Source of the DNA: UBA2287 sp037442025
Lineage (GTDB): Bacteria; Bacteroidota; Bacteroidia; Bacteroidales; Tenuifilaceae
Assembly (NCBI GenBank): GCA_037442025.1
Contig: JBBIRB010000005.1
Coordinates: 1-64,000 of the forward strand
Reading direction: 5' to 3'
Length of the DNA: 64,000 bases
The position numbers and the translations under genes were made by a program. Below, in pieces: positions 33,504-41,315 of the stretch. Numbering within the stretch: the first letter of the stretch is position 1; every line of letters starts with the position of its first letter. The notes beneath the pieces were generated by a model. That model saw nothing but the letters and a program-made list of their open reading frames with translations, made no database searches and was not told the DNA's origin.

Positions 33504-36500
33504 TTAAATTGTAAGAGACTCGTCTTCCGCTAACTTTCTGCTTTTAATCCAAGCAAAAAAACTCAGCACAAAAAATGCTATTACTACCAATACAATCCAT
33601 TTCGGGAATGGAGCGGCTTCTCCACCAGCATAGCTGTGTAAACCCGAGAGGTAATAATTAACCCCAAAGTAGGTCATAAGCACCGACGAAATACCTAATG
33701 CCGATGCAAAGTTGAAAACATATAGCGAGTTGAGGTTAGGAATCTGACGCATATGCGTTATGAAGGTGTAAACTATGATGGTTATTAGTGCCCAGGTTTC
33801 CTTTGGATCCCAGCCCCAGTAACGACCCCACGACTCGTTTGCCCAAATAGCTCCCAAAAAGGATCCAATGGTCAACAAATACAGTCCTAGTATTAGCACA
33901 GCTTCAATAATTCGACTCGATTCTTTAATCTGATGCAGCACCGTTAATGCAGCAACTTTTTTCGAAAGGGCAATTAGAAAAAGATTGAAAAGTGCTAATA
34001 TGGAACCCATTCCCAAAAACCCGTAACTAGCGGTAACTACCGAAACATGAATGGTTAACCAATACGACTTAAGAACCGGAACGAGATTGGTAATTTCGGG
34101 GTCCATCCACGATAAATGGGCTACAAATAGGGTAATTGTTGAAAGCAATGCTGTTGCTGGCAGAATAATCGAATTTCGTTTATTAAAAATAAGCCCTGCA
34201 AGCATGGTGGTCCATGCAATATAAATCATGGTTTCGAAACCATTGCTCAATGGTGCACGACCTGCAACATACCACCGCAAACCAATACCCACTGTATGCA
34301 CAATAAAGCCCAAAACCAATAGATAGTTAATAGAAAACGATACAAATTGAACTGTTTTAACCTTCGAACCCAATATTTGCACCATAGCAAATACCAATAA
34401 TACAAAACCCAGAATTCCGTAAAAGGGAATTAGCCGTTCATTAATAAGGTACCTGTTGAGCAGGCTTTCTGCTTTTAACTTGGTATTGTTTGGCAAAACA
34501 GCCCCACCATTCGTTTGCTGATAGTTTTTGAGCGCTTTCAGAAGTAAATTGGCTTCTGTATAGTTACCTTTTCGCGAAGCAAACCGCACCTGTGTTAAGT
34601 ATTGAGCATATATGGCAGCCGTTTGCTGGTAAGCTACTGAATCGGCATGGGTTGCAACTTGGGCCATACTTTGCCACTGGTTTTGTTCACATCCGGGTAG
34701 CGGAAAGATACGGGCTATCTGGCCCGAAAAAATTTGATATAGTATGTTAAGCCTTTCGTCGGCTTTAATAACTTCTTTCTGGTAGGCAGTTCGCTTTGCG
34801 GGTGATTCGGTAAAAGCCCATTGAACCAAATTCTTAAGTTTGTATTCCCCGCCCCTTTCGTAATCGAAAAAATTAATGAATGCGGCCTTATTTCCAGCTA
34901 TTCCAAGTTCTTTTCTGAGTTCTTCGTTTTTCACTAGTATTATCGGTTCTTCCTGCCACTTATCGGGGAAAGCCGACATGCCTAAAAAAACTTGCTCTGG
35001 GTTTAAGCCCTTAAAGCTATTGCTACGGTTGAGTTTTCTGAGAACTTCACCTGCTAGGGTACTCAGTGGCTTCATTCGTCCTCCCTTATCCTGCACAACC
35101 AAGCGCCCAAATTCAATGGCATGTTGCCTTTGCGGAGCAATGGGGTTGCTGGTGTTAGGAGCATTAGCGCTTTGAGCAGATGCGGTAATGGTTATGAGTA
35201 AAATAACCAATGTGACTTTCTTCGAAACAAGCATCCTGAACCTGCTGCCTCGAAGTATTAGGGCCAACAACATACCCAGTATCATTAAGAAGTAACCAAA
35301 ATAGGTAACCGAAGTACCCAGGGCATCGCTATTCACCGATAGGTAGGTTCCCTGTTCATCGGTATCGTAGGAACTCTGGTAAAACCGATAGCCCCTGTAA
35401 TTCAAAATATTATTCATAAAAATGCTGAAAGGCTTCTCAGCCTCTTGTTCCCTGTCAATAACAGTAACATGCGATGTAAATGAGGAGGGGCTTTCGGAAC
35501 CAGGGTACCTCTCGAGCACAAACTTGTACAGTTTAATCTCGAACGGAATGCTAACTACAGGATTTCCATAAGCAAAAGAGAATTCAACTCCGTTGATATA
35601 TTCTAAAAGTGCACTTTCGTTGCTATTTAGTTTAGGAACAAATACCTCTTCAATTCCACCCTCGTGCTCAATTTGGAAATATAGAACCTGTCGTCCCTGC
35701 GAATTTGGGTCGGGGTTGTATACCCATATTTTACGTGCCGAAGGCGAGAAACCACTGAATGCCAACCTTGTTTGGCCAACCCGGTAGATGGTTTGCCTTT
35801 TTAACAAGAAGGCCTGAGATGGCTCGTATCTTTCACCTGCCGGTTGCCCCATAACAGTAGCTTCTACCTTATTAGTTGAAACGGCAACAACCCCCGAATC
35901 TGTAACGTGCATTTGAAGGGTTGCCGAATCGGCACTTTCGAATCCAAAAAGGGTTTGGCCTACTCTAAAGGTTTTCCCCTTTTTAAGCATAAGGTTTCTA
36001 CTTCTTGTGGAATCGATAATCATTAGGCTTACCAACGGCGAACCGCTTCTATCCTCAATCAATTTTTCGGTTGCATTGGGAATAAAACCTTTAAACTTAA
36101 TTCTAAAAACTTTCCCATTCGATTTCACTCTTTTAACCAACGAACTCGAAGAGAGTACAGTGTAATTGGCTTTTTTGCTATATGCAGGAATACTGTTCAC
36201 CCCAATGGTAAGCCAAGTGTCGGTAGAGGTAAAATAATTTATCGATTCTCCTTCCCTAATATGCATTGTGCCCTCAACCGATGTGTAGCGTGTTATGGCT
36301 GCGCCAATAATAATTACAACAAAGGAAATATGAAACAGAACAACAGGCAACTTGCCCCTTGCATACAACTTATTGCGAAATATGGATAGAACCAGATTGA
36401 AGCTTAATAGCATAAAAAGCAGCTCGAACCACCATGAATTGTAGACCAAGCTACGTGATGCTGGTGAACCATAGTCGTTCTCAACAAAGGTGGCAAAGCC

Positions 36501-36575
36501 GGCAGCAAATGCAATTAAAAAAAGTAGAAAAGCCATCAGTTTGGGTGAGGCCAAAGCACCAATAATTTTTTTCAT
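33504..36575 (-). CDS. ccsBA: Fused cytochrome c biogenesis protein CcsBA (ResB-ResC)
   Basis: Inner-membrane System II cytochrome c synthase of 1023 residues, which exports haem and attaches it to CxxCH motifs. The N-terminal ResB/CcsB half has helices at about 12-30, 48-66 and 78-98 and a large extracytoplasmic domain (about 110-430). A further helix at about 430-450 is followed by a second long periplasmic stretch. The C-terminal CcsA half (about 720-1010) has eight helices with the WWD haem-handling motif NESWGRYWGWDPKETWA. Conserved external His residues flank it. The fused form is typical of Bacteroidota and Epsilonproteobacteria. It stands apart from any cytochrome c gene in this window. 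Confidence 0.93.
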   Translation of the reverse strand: MKKIIGALASPKLMAFLLFLIAFAAGFATFVENDYGSPASRSLVYNSWWFELLFMLLSFNLVLSIFRNKLYARGKLPVVLFHISFVVIIIGAAITRYTSVEGTMHIREGESINYFTSTDTWLTIGVNSIPAYSKKANYTVLSSSSLVKRVKSNGKVFRIKFKGFIPNATEKLIEDRSGSPLVSLMIIDSTRSRNLMLKKGKTFRVGQTLFGFESADSATLQMHVTDSGVVAVSTNKVEATVMGQPAGERYEPSQAFLLKRQTIYRVGQTRLAFSGFSPSARKIWVYNPDPNSQGRQVLYFQIEHEGGIEEVFVPKLNSNESALLEYINGVEFSFAYGNPVVSIPFEIKLYKFVLERYPGSESPSSFTSHVTVIDREQEAEKPFSIFMNNILNYRGYRFYQSSYDTDEQGTYLSVNSDALGTSVTYFGYFLMILGMLLALILRGSRFRMLVSKKVTLVILLITITASAQSANAPNTSNPIAPQRQHAIEFGRLVVQDKGGRMKPLSTLAGEVLRKLNRSNSFKGLNPEQVFLGMSAFPDKWQEEPIILVKNEELRKELGIAGNKAAFINFFDYERGGEYKLKNLVQWAFTESPAKRTAYQKEVIKADERLNILYQIFSGQIARIFPLPGCEQNQWQSMAQVATHADSVAYQQTAAIYAQYLTQVRFASRKGNYTEANLLLKALKNYQQTNGGAVLPNNTKLKAESLLNRYLINERLIPFYGILGFVLLVFAMVQILGSKVKTVQFVSFSINYLLVLGFIVHTVGIGLRWYVAGRAPLSNGFETMIYIAWTTMLAGLIFNKRNSIILPATALLSTITLFVAHLSWMDPEITNLVPVLKSYWLTIHVSVVTASYGFLGMGSILALFNLFLIALSKKVAALTVLHQIKESSRIIEAVLILGLYLLTIGSFLGAIWANESWGRYWGWDPKETWALITIIVYTFITHMRQIPNLNSLYVFNFASALGISSVLMTYFGVNYYLSGLHSYAGGEAAPFPKWIVLVVIAFFVLSFFAWIKSRKLAEDESLTI

Positions 36576-36598
36576 GAAAGAGAAATTTGCAGTAAATC

Positions 36599-36907
36599 CT
36601 ATACAATTACCTGTATTACTTTTCGCACATCCACCATTATGGATTCCTCCTCCTCCATATATTCGGGCTTAACGGCAACAATCAGGTTGTGCTCGTCTAC
36701 ATTGGCTAAAAATACTAACTCCAATTCGGGAAATGCTGCCACAAGGTTTTCAAAGAGATCGAAATCATCGAGATATTCGAAACCACCCAGAGAATTGTAT
36801 CGCAAAACGGTAACCAAATCCTCAAGTTCCGATTTGGCTATGTTTCTGGCTAGCCTATCGGCCAAATAATCGCGAACCCGATTCTTTGAAATTTGCAATG
36901 TTTTCAT
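36599..36907 (-). CDS. Conserved-looking small acidic protein of unknown function
   Basis: Cytosolic protein of 102 residues from ATG 36907; an upstream GTG at 37006 is less likely. Two helices begin it (MKTLQISKNRVRDYLADRLARN), then alternating strands and helices with many acidic residues (FEYLDDFDLFENLV) and a final strand KVIQVIV. No motif is recognised. It lies 23 bases upstream of ccsBA on the same strand, so co-transcription with that gene is possible. The low-complexity EEEES near residue 88 is the only odd composition. Confidence 0.6.
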   Translation of the reverse strand: MKTLQISKNRVRDYLADRLARNIAKSELEDLVTVLRYNSLGGFEYLDDFDLFENLVAAFPELELVFLANVDEHNLIVAVKPEYMEEEESIMVDVRKVIQVIV

Positions 36908-37061
36908 GGTAAAGTATTTAGGGTAAGGGTATGCTTTCAACCGTTCGACCAAATATAGTTTTATTTCAAGTAAAAACCAATTAAAAGTGTCGATAATATG
37001 TTCCACATAGCCTGCTAACCAACTTATAAAATGTACATTTCTTTAACCCGTTAAATATTTA

Positions 37062-37069
37062 TACTTTTG
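37062..37069 (+). promoter_or_regulatory. -7 element (TACTTTTG) for ffh
   Basis: Exact TAnnTTTG match, 26 bases before ATG 37096. Confidence 0.55.
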
Positions 37070-37095
37070 CATTTCCATTGAAATACTCTGTTTAT

Positions 37096-38430
37096 ATGTT
37101 CGAAAATTTATCCGAAAAACTCGAAAGATCCTTTAAGCTACTCAAAGGCGAAGGGCGCATTTCCGAAATAAACGTGGCCGAAACCCTCAAGGAGGTTCGC
37201 AAAGCCCTTCTCGATGCCGACGTTAACTACAAAGTAGCCAAAACGTTTACCGATGAGGTTAAGCGTAAAGCAATGGGCATGGATGTGCTAAATACCCTAA
37301 AACCAGGCCAACTGCTGGTTAAAGTTGTACACGATGAGCTGGCCGAACTTATGGGGGGCAAGGCTCAGGATATAAACCTATCGGGCAATCCATCAGTAAT
37401 TCTAATTGCTGGCCTTCAGGGTTCTGGTAAAACCACCTTCTCGGGCAAACTAGCCAACTTGCTCAAAACCAAAAAGGGCAAAAGCCCAATGCTGGTAGCA
37501 GGCGACGTATACCGCCCAGCTGCAATTGAGCAGCTGAAAGTTTTGGGAGGACAAATTGGAGTTCCTGTGTTTTCGGTTGAAGGGAGTACCGATCCCGTTT
37601 CAATAGCCCGCGATGCGGTTAAGCATGCTAAAAATCATGGCCACAATGTTGTTATTGTCGATACGGCGGGTCGTTTGGCCATCGATGAACAAATGATGCA
37701 GGAGGTGGCTGCCATTAAAAAAGCTATCGACCCTCAAGAAATTCTTTTTGTGGTCGACTCCATGACCGGACAGGATGCGGTAAATACTGCCAAGGAGTTT
37801 AACGACAGGCTCAACTTCAATGGGGTTGTACTAACCAAACTCGATGGCGATACGCGAGGGGGTGCAGCCCTTTCCATTCGCTCCGTTGTCGATAAGCCCA
37901 TTAAGTTTGTGAGCATGGGCGAAAAAATGGAAGCGCTCGATGTTTTCCATCCCGAACGTATGGCCGACCGCATACTGGGCATGGGCGACATTGTTACCCT
38001 GGTTGAGCGAGCTCAGGAACAGTTCGACGAGGAGGAAGCGCGAAAACTTCAGAAAAAGATTATTAAGGATCAATTCAATTTCAACGACTTTCTGGAGCAA
38101 ATTGGGCAGGTTAAGAAAATGGGAAACCTGAAGGATCTGGCCTCAATGATCCCGGGTATGGGCAAAGCCATTAAGGATGTGGATATTGACGATAATTCGT
38201 TTAAGGGTGTTGAGGCCATAATTCGATCAATGACCCCACGTGAAAGGGAAAACCCACAATTGCTCAACGGTAGCAGGCGTAAACGGATAGCTGAAGGCAG
38301 CGGAACCTCCATTCAGGAAGTGAATAGGCTCATCAAGCAGTTCGACGATATGCGTAAAATGATGAAAATGGTATCATCGGGGGGTGCCAAACAGCTGGGA
38401 AGAATGATGCAGAACGCTCCCCGAAGGTAG
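37096..38430 (+). CDS. ffh: Signal recognition particle protein Ffh
   Basis: SRP GTPase of 444 residues that brings nascent membrane proteins to FtsY. The N domain is a helical bundle at about 1-85. The G domain (about 90-295) contains GLQGSGKTTFSGKLA (G1), DTAGRLAID (G3), TKLDGDTRGGAA (G4) and the GEKMEALDVFHPERMADRILGMGD closing helix. The methionine-rich M domain (about 320-440) includes SRRKRIAEGSGTSIQEVNRL, the RNA-binding helix-turn-helix, and MRKMMKMV. ATG 37096 is preferred to a TTG six codons earlier, which lies next to the promoter. The 4.5S RNA gene was not found here. Confidence 0.97.
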   Translation: MFENLSEKLERSFKLLKGEGRISEINVAETLKEVRKALLDADVNYKVAKTFTDEVKRKAMGMDVLNTLKPGQLLVKVVHDELAELMGGKAQDINLSGNPSVILIAGLQGSGKTTFSGKLANLLKTKKGKSPMLVAGDVYRPAAIEQLKVLGGQIGVPVFSVEGSTDPVSIARDAVKHAKNHGHNVVIVDTAGRLAIDEQMMQEVAAIKKAIDPQEILFVVDSMTGQDAVNTAKEFNDRLNFNGVVLTKLDGDTRGGAALSIRSVVDKPIKFVSMGEKMEALDVFHPERMADRILGMGDIVTLVERAQEQFDEEEARKLQKKIIKDQFNFNDFLEQIGQVKKMGNLKDLASMIPGMGKAIKDVDIDDNSFKGVEAIIRSMTPRERENPQLLNGSRRKRIAEGSGTSIQEVNRLIKQFDDMRKMMKMVSSGGAKQLGRMMQNAPRR

Positions 38431-38482
38431 CCAACATTTTTCAAATTATCTTGTTTCCAATACAAACATAATGCACCAGACT

Positions 38483-39364
38483 ATGGAAATTCTCGATGGA
38501 AAAAAAATTGCCGATTTGGTCAAACAAGAAATTGCCACTGAGGTGGCGCAAATGGTAGCTAACGGTAAGCGAGCTCCTCACCTAGTAGCTATTTTGGTTG
38601 GCAACGACGGCGCAAGCGAAACCTATGTGGGTCACAAAGAAAAATCGTGTGCTCAGGTTGGCTTTCAAAGTACCGTTCTCCGATTTCCCGATACCATTTC
38701 AGAAGCCGAATTACTTGGCAAAGTTGACGAACTCAACCAAAACCCGAATGTAGATGGCTTCATTATTCAGCTTCCGCTCCCCAAGCACATTTCCGACCAA
38801 AAAGTGATTGAGGCCATCGATCCCAAAAAGGATGTTGATGGTTTTCACCCTGTGAACGTAGGACGCATGACTATTGGCCTTCCCGCCTACGTTTCGGCTA
38901 CGCCCGACGGTATTATGGAATTGCTTCGCCGTTATAAAATTGAAACATCGGGCAAACACTGCGTGGTTCTAGGCAGAAGCAACATTGTTGGCCGTCCCAT
39001 GGCCAATTTGCTTTCGCAAAAGGGTTACCCCGGCGATTGCACAGTAACACTTTGCCATAGCCGCACACAGAACCTTGCAGAAGTTCTCAGTTCTGCCGAC
39101 ATTCTTGTAGCAGCACTTGGCCAACCCGAATTTGTTACGGCGAAAATGGTTAAGGAAGGTGCAGTTGTTATTGATGTTGGTATTACACGAGTTGAAAGCA
39201 ACACCACAAAATCGGGCTGGAAACTTGTAGGCGACGTAAAGTACGACGAGGTTGCCCCAAAGTGTAGTTACATTACTCCGGTTCCAGGAGGAGTTGGGCC
39301 GCTAACCATAGTGTCCCTCTTAAAAAATACTCTGAAAGCCTTTAAAAAAGAGATATACGGATAA
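38483..39364 (+). CDS. folD: Bifunctional methylenetetrahydrofolate dehydrogenase/cyclohydrolase FolD
   Basis: Folate enzyme of 293 residues interconverting methylene-, methenyl- and formyl-THF with NADP+. Seen: VGNDGASETYVGHKEKSC with the Tyr and Lys of the active site (about 38-55), GFIIQLPLPKHI (about 90-101), the KDVDGFHPVNVG loop, VVLGRSNIVGRPMANLL (NADP site) and TPVPGGVGPLT near residue 270. A second in-frame ATG four codons upstream (38471) is equally possible. It follows ffh by about 50 bases and may be co-transcribed with it. A long bidirectional terminator ends it. Confidence 0.96.
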   Translation: MEILDGKKIADLVKQEIATEVAQMVANGKRAPHLVAILVGNDGASETYVGHKEKSCAQVGFQSTVLRFPDTISEAELLGKVDELNQNPNVDGFIIQLPLPKHISDQKVIEAIDPKKDVDGFHPVNVGRMTIGLPAYVSATPDGIMELLRRYKIETSGKHCVVLGRSNIVGRPMANLLSQKGYPGDCTVTLCHSRTQNLAEVLSSADILVAALGQPEFVTAKMVKEGAVVIDVGITRVESNTTKSGWKLVGDVKYDEVAPKCSYITPVPGGVGPLTIVSLLKNTLKAFKKEIYG

Positions 39365-39379
39365 TAATCTGCTTAAATT

Positions 39380-39416
39380 AAAAAAGCCTATTGAAAAAAT
39401 TTCAATAGGCTTTTTT
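39380..39416. terminator. Bidirectional terminator between folD and a barrel-protein gene
   Basis: GCCTATTGAAA and TTTCAATAGGC with A run before and T run after form a 17-base, near-perfect stem that works on both strands for the convergent genes. Confidence 0.93.
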
Positions 39417-39432
39417 AATTTCTTTTTTGTGC

Positions 39433-40074
39433 TTAAGGCATAAAGGGGCTCCAGCCATAACGACCATATGGGGTTCCCCATGCTGGGCCATTGGTTATCC
39501 CAAACGAGGCCCCAATGGAAACCTTTTCGCTTATTTTGTAGTCCATGCCAAAAGAAATATGCTGGTAATTCGATGAGCCAAAAGTTCGGCTGTAGGGAGA
39601 ATAGTAAACCTGATTCTGCCCAAATGCTCCGGAACCATAAACGCTTAGGCGGTTGTTAACAATATAATGACCACGAACATAGGCTTCGGTTGGATTTCCG
39701 GTATTAGCAGGTTCAATTTGCCCGTTACTACTTTGCATTAACATTGGAGCGCCACTGAAATTATTGTAAGAGAAGCGTCCTCCCGCTTCAATCATCAAAT
39801 TTTGAGTAGGTGAAAAAACTACAGAAGGGCTTATGTATGAAGAGGACATTCCCATACCACTTCCAAACGAAGAGTAGCTGGTTCCTACCTCGAATGAATA
39901 GTTGGCTTTACCGGGGGTATACCTTTTCCATGGCTTAAACTCCGATGTATCCCTGTTACTATTCTGTTCGAAATAGCCGGGTGTATATACCTTATGCAAG
40001 TCTCTAACAAGTTGCGCATTTACATAAGCAGCACTTGCTAACAAAAAAAACAGTAATGCAAACCTTCTTTTCAT
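39433..40074 (-). CDS. Probable outer-membrane beta-barrel protein
   Basis: Exported protein of 213 residues; ATG 40074 starts a clean signal peptide ending YVNAQ, and an ATG three codons earlier also fits. The mature part is rich in Gly, Ser, Tyr and Asn with alternating strands (NYSFEVGTSYSSFGSG, YISPSVVFSP, LMIEAGGRFSY, LSVYGSGAFGQ, HISFGMDYKIS, VSIGASFGIT), the look of an eight-stranded barrel. It ends GRYGWSPFMP, not in a terminal Phe-strand. Role unknown. It shares a terminator with folD. Confidence 0.68.
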   Translation of the reverse strand: MKRRFALLFFLLASAAYVNAQLVRDLHKVYTPGYFEQNSNRDTSEFKPWKRYTPGKANYSFEVGTSYSSFGSGMGMSSSYISPSVVFSPTQNLMIEAGGRFSYNNFSGAPMLMQSSNGQIEPANTGNPTEAYVRGHYIVNNRLSVYGSGAFGQNQVYYSPYSRTFGSSNYQHISFGMDYKISEKVSIGASFGITNGPAWGTPYGRYGWSPFMP

Positions 40075-40222
40075 GGCAAACATTTTTTGAATCCCTACAA
40101 ATATACCCGAAAAAATGAAAAAAAGTTATAGTTACATGTTGAAAAAGTGTTACAGGCTTAAGCCACGATGATTGTTTCTCATTTTTTTCTATATTTAGGA
40201 CTTAATTCCAACTGGAAGCAAG

Positions 40223-40987
40223 ATGGCTCATATAATTTCTGTAATTAATAATAAAGGGGGGACGGGAAAAACCACCACCGTTCTTAATCTTGGAGCAGCA
40301 TTAACCCGTAAGAAGCAGAAAGTTCTGCTAATCGATCTCGACAGCCAATGCAATTTATCTATATCGCTGGCTGCCGATACGAGTAGCAAAGGAATAGGCG
40401 ACCTGCTGCTTGGCCAAGCAAGCATAAGCGAGGTTATTTTTTCGGTTGGCAAACTCGACCTAATTCCTGCAACCGAAAAACTACCCGATGTTGAATACCA
40501 ACTGAATACTGAACCAGGGCGTGAATATATGCTTCGGGAAAGGTTGGAACAAATTGCTGATAAGTACCACTACATTTTAATCGATTGTCCGCCTAGCTTG
40601 AGTACACTCAGCATTAATTCGCTGGTTGCTGCCCAAACCTTTATAGTGCCCATGCAGGCCGAAAACTTTGCATTTATTGGCCTCGACCGAATAATGCAAA
40701 TTTCCGAAAAGGTTAAAAAACGCATGAACCCTGCCCTAGAACTCGAAGGAATTCTGTTTGTTAAACTTGTACCTCATACTAAATTTAGCCGCGCCGTAAT
40801 ATCTAACCTTTCGGAAAACGAGAGTTTTAAAGGCAAACTATTTAATGCTTACATAAGGCAAGATATTTCGCTTATGGAATCGGCTGCCTTTAAACAGTCG
40901 GTTTTCGATTACGCACCGCGAAGCAGGGGATCGCTCGATTATAACGAATTTGCAAACGAACTACTGAAGCGCCATGGCAAAAAATAG
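40223..40987 (+). CDS. ParA-family partition ATPase
   Basis: Deviant-Walker ATPase of the ParA/Soj/MinD superfamily, 254 residues with no N-terminal helix-turn-helix, so a short (type Ib or chromosomal) form. Walker A is KGGTGKTTT (11-19) with the signature Lys before the loop; Walker A' is LLIDLDSQCN (about 35-44); the later motif is ILIDCPPSLS. It overlaps the next ORF by 14 bases, which encodes a ribbon-helix-helix-like protein. This ParA plus small DNA-binder layout is like plasmid or conjugative-element partition cassettes. No centromere-like repeat was noticed nearby. Confidence 0.88.
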   Translation: MAHIISVINNKGGTGKTTTVLNLGAALTRKKQKVLLIDLDSQCNLSISLAADTSSKGIGDLLLGQASISEVIFSVGKLDLIPATEKLPDVEYQLNTEPGREYMLRERLEQIADKYHYILIDCPPSLSTLSINSLVAAQTFIVPMQAENFAFIGLDRIMQISEKVKKRMNPALELEGILFVKLVPHTKFSRAVISNLSENESFKGKLFNAYIRQDISLMESAAFKQSVFDYAPRSRGSLDYNEFANELLKRHGKK

Positions 40988-41291
40988 GCATAGCATAGGC
41001 GACATACAAAAGGCTCTCATGTCGCACACACGTTTCATAAAGGAACCCGAAAAACCCCTCGAAATAATAGAGCAACCAATTGCTGCTGAACCTGCTGCTC
41101 AAGCGCAGGCTACTGAGAAAGTCGAAAACGATGTTACAATCGATGTAAGAACCCTAAAGCAGTTTAAAATTCTGGCCCGATACCAAAATGAGCCCGTTGA
41201 AATATTAGTAAATAAAGCCCTCGAGCATTTTCTGCGGCTCAAGTCGCTGCAATTGGAGCAAGCAATTCAGAAACTTACTGAGGAAGAATGA
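40974..41291 (+). CDS. Small ribbon-helix-helix-like partner of ParA
   Basis: Protein of 105 residues whose ATG lies 14 bases inside the parA end, so translation is coupled. The N-terminal 50 residues are polar and disordered-looking, with a Pro/Ala/Gln-rich stretch. The C-terminal half (about 58-100) reads DVRTLKQFKILARYQNEPVEILVNKALEHFLRL in two pieces: a short strand, then two helices, as in ribbon-helix-helix DNA-binding proteins. This would be the ParG/ParB-like adaptor of the ParA. The assignment is by pattern and context; DUF3408 proteins of Bacteroides elements are an alternative comparison. Confidence 0.6.
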   Translation: MAKNRHSIGDIQKALMSHTRFIKEPEKPLEIIEQPIAAEPAAQAQATEKVENDVTIDVRTLKQFKILARYQNEPVEILVNKALEHFLRLKSLQLEQAIQKLTEEE

Positions 41292-41315
41292 TTAAAGGGT
41301 TATCGGTTATCAGCT

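Noticed and set aside
40223..41291. ParA/RHH pair as sign of an integrated plasmid or conjugative element in this window
   Set aside because: No integrase, relaxase, transfer gene, direct repeat or tRNA-adjacent junction is visible, and both flanks are housekeeping genes.
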